This document shows positions 5,251 to 6,303 of a stretch of DNA of 6,303 nucleotides, piece by piece (position 1 is the first letter of the stretch; every line of letters begins with the position of its first letter). The position numbers and the translations under genes were made by a program. The stretch comes from Paracoccaceae bacterium (GTDB lineage: Bacteria; Pseudomonadota; Alphaproteobacteria; Rhodobacterales; Rhodobacteraceae): contig JALWJU010000370.1 of the NCBI GenBank assembly GCA_026997055.1, positions 1 to 6,303 of the forward strand, in the 5' to 3' direction. The notes under the pieces were generated by a model. That model saw only the letters and a list, made by a program, of their open reading frames with translations, ran no database searches and was not told the DNA's origin.

Positions 5251-5257
5251 GATAACA
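5244..5257. promoter_or_regulatory. CceR/PckR-like operator upstream of gap2
   Basis: TGTTAGCGATAACA matches 13 of 14 positions of the palindrome TGTTAGCGCTAACA, the best copy in the window. It overlaps the only reasonable -10 position downstream of TTGACC, which fits repression by steric blocking. It lies 46 bases before the gap2 start codon. The same pattern appears twice upstream of gap1. Confidence 0.65.
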
Positions 5258-5303
5258 GGCTCCGCCGCGAGTCGCCTCCCAGACACTTTGCCGAGGAATT
5301 GCC

Positions 5304-6302
5304 ATGCCCACCAAAGTCGCCATCAACGGTTTCGGCCGCATCGGTCGCCTGATCCTGCGCGCCGTCCACGAACTGGGCCGCGACGATATCGAGATCGTCG
5401 CCATCAACGACCTCGCGCCCATCGCCTCGGCGGCGCATCTGTTCGAATTCGACTCGGTGCACGGGCGCTTCGCAAAGCCGGTCAGCCATACCGAGGACAC
5501 GCTGGACGTGGGTTCGGGGCCGATCCGCTTCACCAACGAGCGCGACCCGGCCAGGCTCGACTGGGGCGACGTGGATATCGTGTTCGAATGTACCGGGGTG
5601 TTCAAGGGCGAACGCGCGCTGGTGCATCTGGAAAACGGCGCCAGAAGGGTGCTGGTCTCGGCCCCTTCGGCGGGGGCGGACCGGACCATCGTCCATGGGG
5701 TCAACCACCACCTGCTCGGCCCCGGCGACCGGCATGTGTCCAACGCCTCCTGCACCACCAATTGCCTCGCGCCCCCGCTCAAGGTGCTCCACGAAAAGGT
5801 GGGCATCGTCAAAGGCTTCATGACCACGGTCCATGCCTATACCAGTTCCCAGCCGGTGCTGGATGCCGAGCAGAAGGACCTGCACCGCGCCCGCGCCGCG
5901 GCGATGAGCATGATCCCGACGACCACCGGCGCGACCCGGGCGGTCGAACTGGTGCTGCCCGAGATGAAGGGCCGCCTGGGCGGGGTCGCCATTCGCGTGC
6001 CCACGCCCAATGTCTCCTGCGTGGACATGACCTTCGAAGCCGCGCGCACGACCAGCGTCGAAGAGATCAACGACGCCATCCGCGCAGCCGCCGAGGGCCC
6101 GCTCAAGGGAGTGCTGGCGGTGACCGACAAGCCGCTGGTCTCGATCGACTTCAACCACGATCCCAGCTCGTCCCACTTCGCCACCGACCAGACCCATGTG
6201 ATCGGCGGCGACATGGTGCGCTTCCTCACCTGGTATGACAATGAATGGGGCTTTTCCTGCCGGATGCTGGACACGGCGCGGGAAATGGCCCGCTACCTGT
6301 AG
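5304..6302 (+). CDS. gap: Glyceraldehyde-3-phosphate dehydrogenase, NAD-type
   Basis: A second full-length GAPDH (332 aa), distinct in sequence from the first. It has NGFGRIG (8-14), Asp36 in AINDLA (the residue that selects NAD over NADP), catalytic Cys150 in the complete SNASCTTNC motif, His177 in TVHAYT, RVPTPNVS (231-238) and WYDNEWGFS (310-318). ATG 5304 follows GAGGA (5293-5297) at 6 bases. The reaction is the same as for gap1, but the Asp points to the classical NAD-dependent glycolytic role. It is preceded by an operator-like palindrome at the likely promoter and by the small membrane protein gene 115 bases upstream. Its stop (TAG) ends one base before the window edge, so its terminator and any downstream partner gene are not visible. 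Nothing about it suggests decay. Confidence 0.96.
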   Translation: MPTKVAINGFGRIGRLILRAVHELGRDDIEIVAINDLAPIASAAHLFEFDSVHGRFAKPVSHTEDTLDVGSGPIRFTNERDPARLDWGDVDIVFECTGVFKGERALVHLENGARRVLVSAPSAGADRTIVHGVNHHLLGPGDRHVSNASCTTNCLAPPLKVLHEKVGIVKGFMTTVHAYTSSQPVLDAEQKDLHRARAAAMSMIPTTTGATRAVELVLPEMKGRLGGVAIRVPTPNVSCVDMTFEAARTTSVEEINDAIRAAAEGPLKGVLAVTDKPLVSIDFNHDPSSSHFATDQTHVIGGDMVRFLTWYDNEWGFSCRMLDTAREMARYL

Positions 6303-6303
6303 G

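Noticed and set aside
3845..6197. Long minus-strand open frames opposite both gap genes (394 and 481 codons)
   Set aside because: Both translate to His/Gly/Asp/Val-rich sequence with no family resemblance and lie opposite full-length, motif-complete GAPDH genes. They are shadows of GC-rich codon use.
5243..6238. 331-codon plus-strand open frame overlapping gap2 in another frame
   Set aside because: It is an Arg/Pro/Gly-rich out-of-frame translation of gap2 with no motif or ribosome binding site.

Overview
The window reads as a piece of chromosome from a GC-rich alphaproteobacterium, most likely Rhodobacterales. The evidence is the style of the two GAPDH proteins (for example GDQPTLDRRHKDLYRARAAAM in the first), the RhlE-type helicase, the YedI/DUF808 protein, and a tiny membrane protein ending EYIAFWR beside gap. 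This assignment comes from remembered family resemblance, not from a search. Nothing in the window looks like a phage, transposon, CRISPR array or defence island.

Layout. Bases 1-303 hold no gene I can support. A complete tRNA-Thr(TGT) with encoded CCA lies on the minus strand at 304-379, with a plausible promoter at 388-416. Bases 417-930 are apparently non-coding despite several long open frames. A DEAD-box RNA helicase of the RhlE type runs on the plus strand from about 1017 to 2498. It converges on a minus-strand DUF808/YedI-family inner-membrane protein (2555-3520), and the 56-base gap between them carries a hairpin. A 381-base intergenic region (3521-3901) separates this gene from the divergent first GAPDH gene (3902-4903), which ends in a strong intrinsic terminator. 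A 47-residue single-span membrane protein (5045-5188) follows, and then a second, clearly different GAPDH gene (5304-6302), whose stop codon ends one base before the window does.

How the genes work together. The core is a two-GAPDH locus. The first enzyme has Ala where NAD-specific enzymes have the coenzyme-selecting Asp (KINATG), like the NADP-preferring GapB type. The second keeps that Asp (AINDLA), like the NAD-dependent glycolytic type. Copies of a TGTTAGCGCTAACA-like palindrome lie before both genes: two copies 31 bp apart upstream of gap1 and one 13/14 copy just upstream of gap2. This resembles the LacI-family CceR/PckR operator of alphaproteobacterial central carbon metabolism. It suggests that one sugar-responsive regulator controls both directions of the GAPDH step, possibly activating one gene and repressing the other. 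The small membrane protein between them is the least understood gene here and the best candidate for something undescribed.
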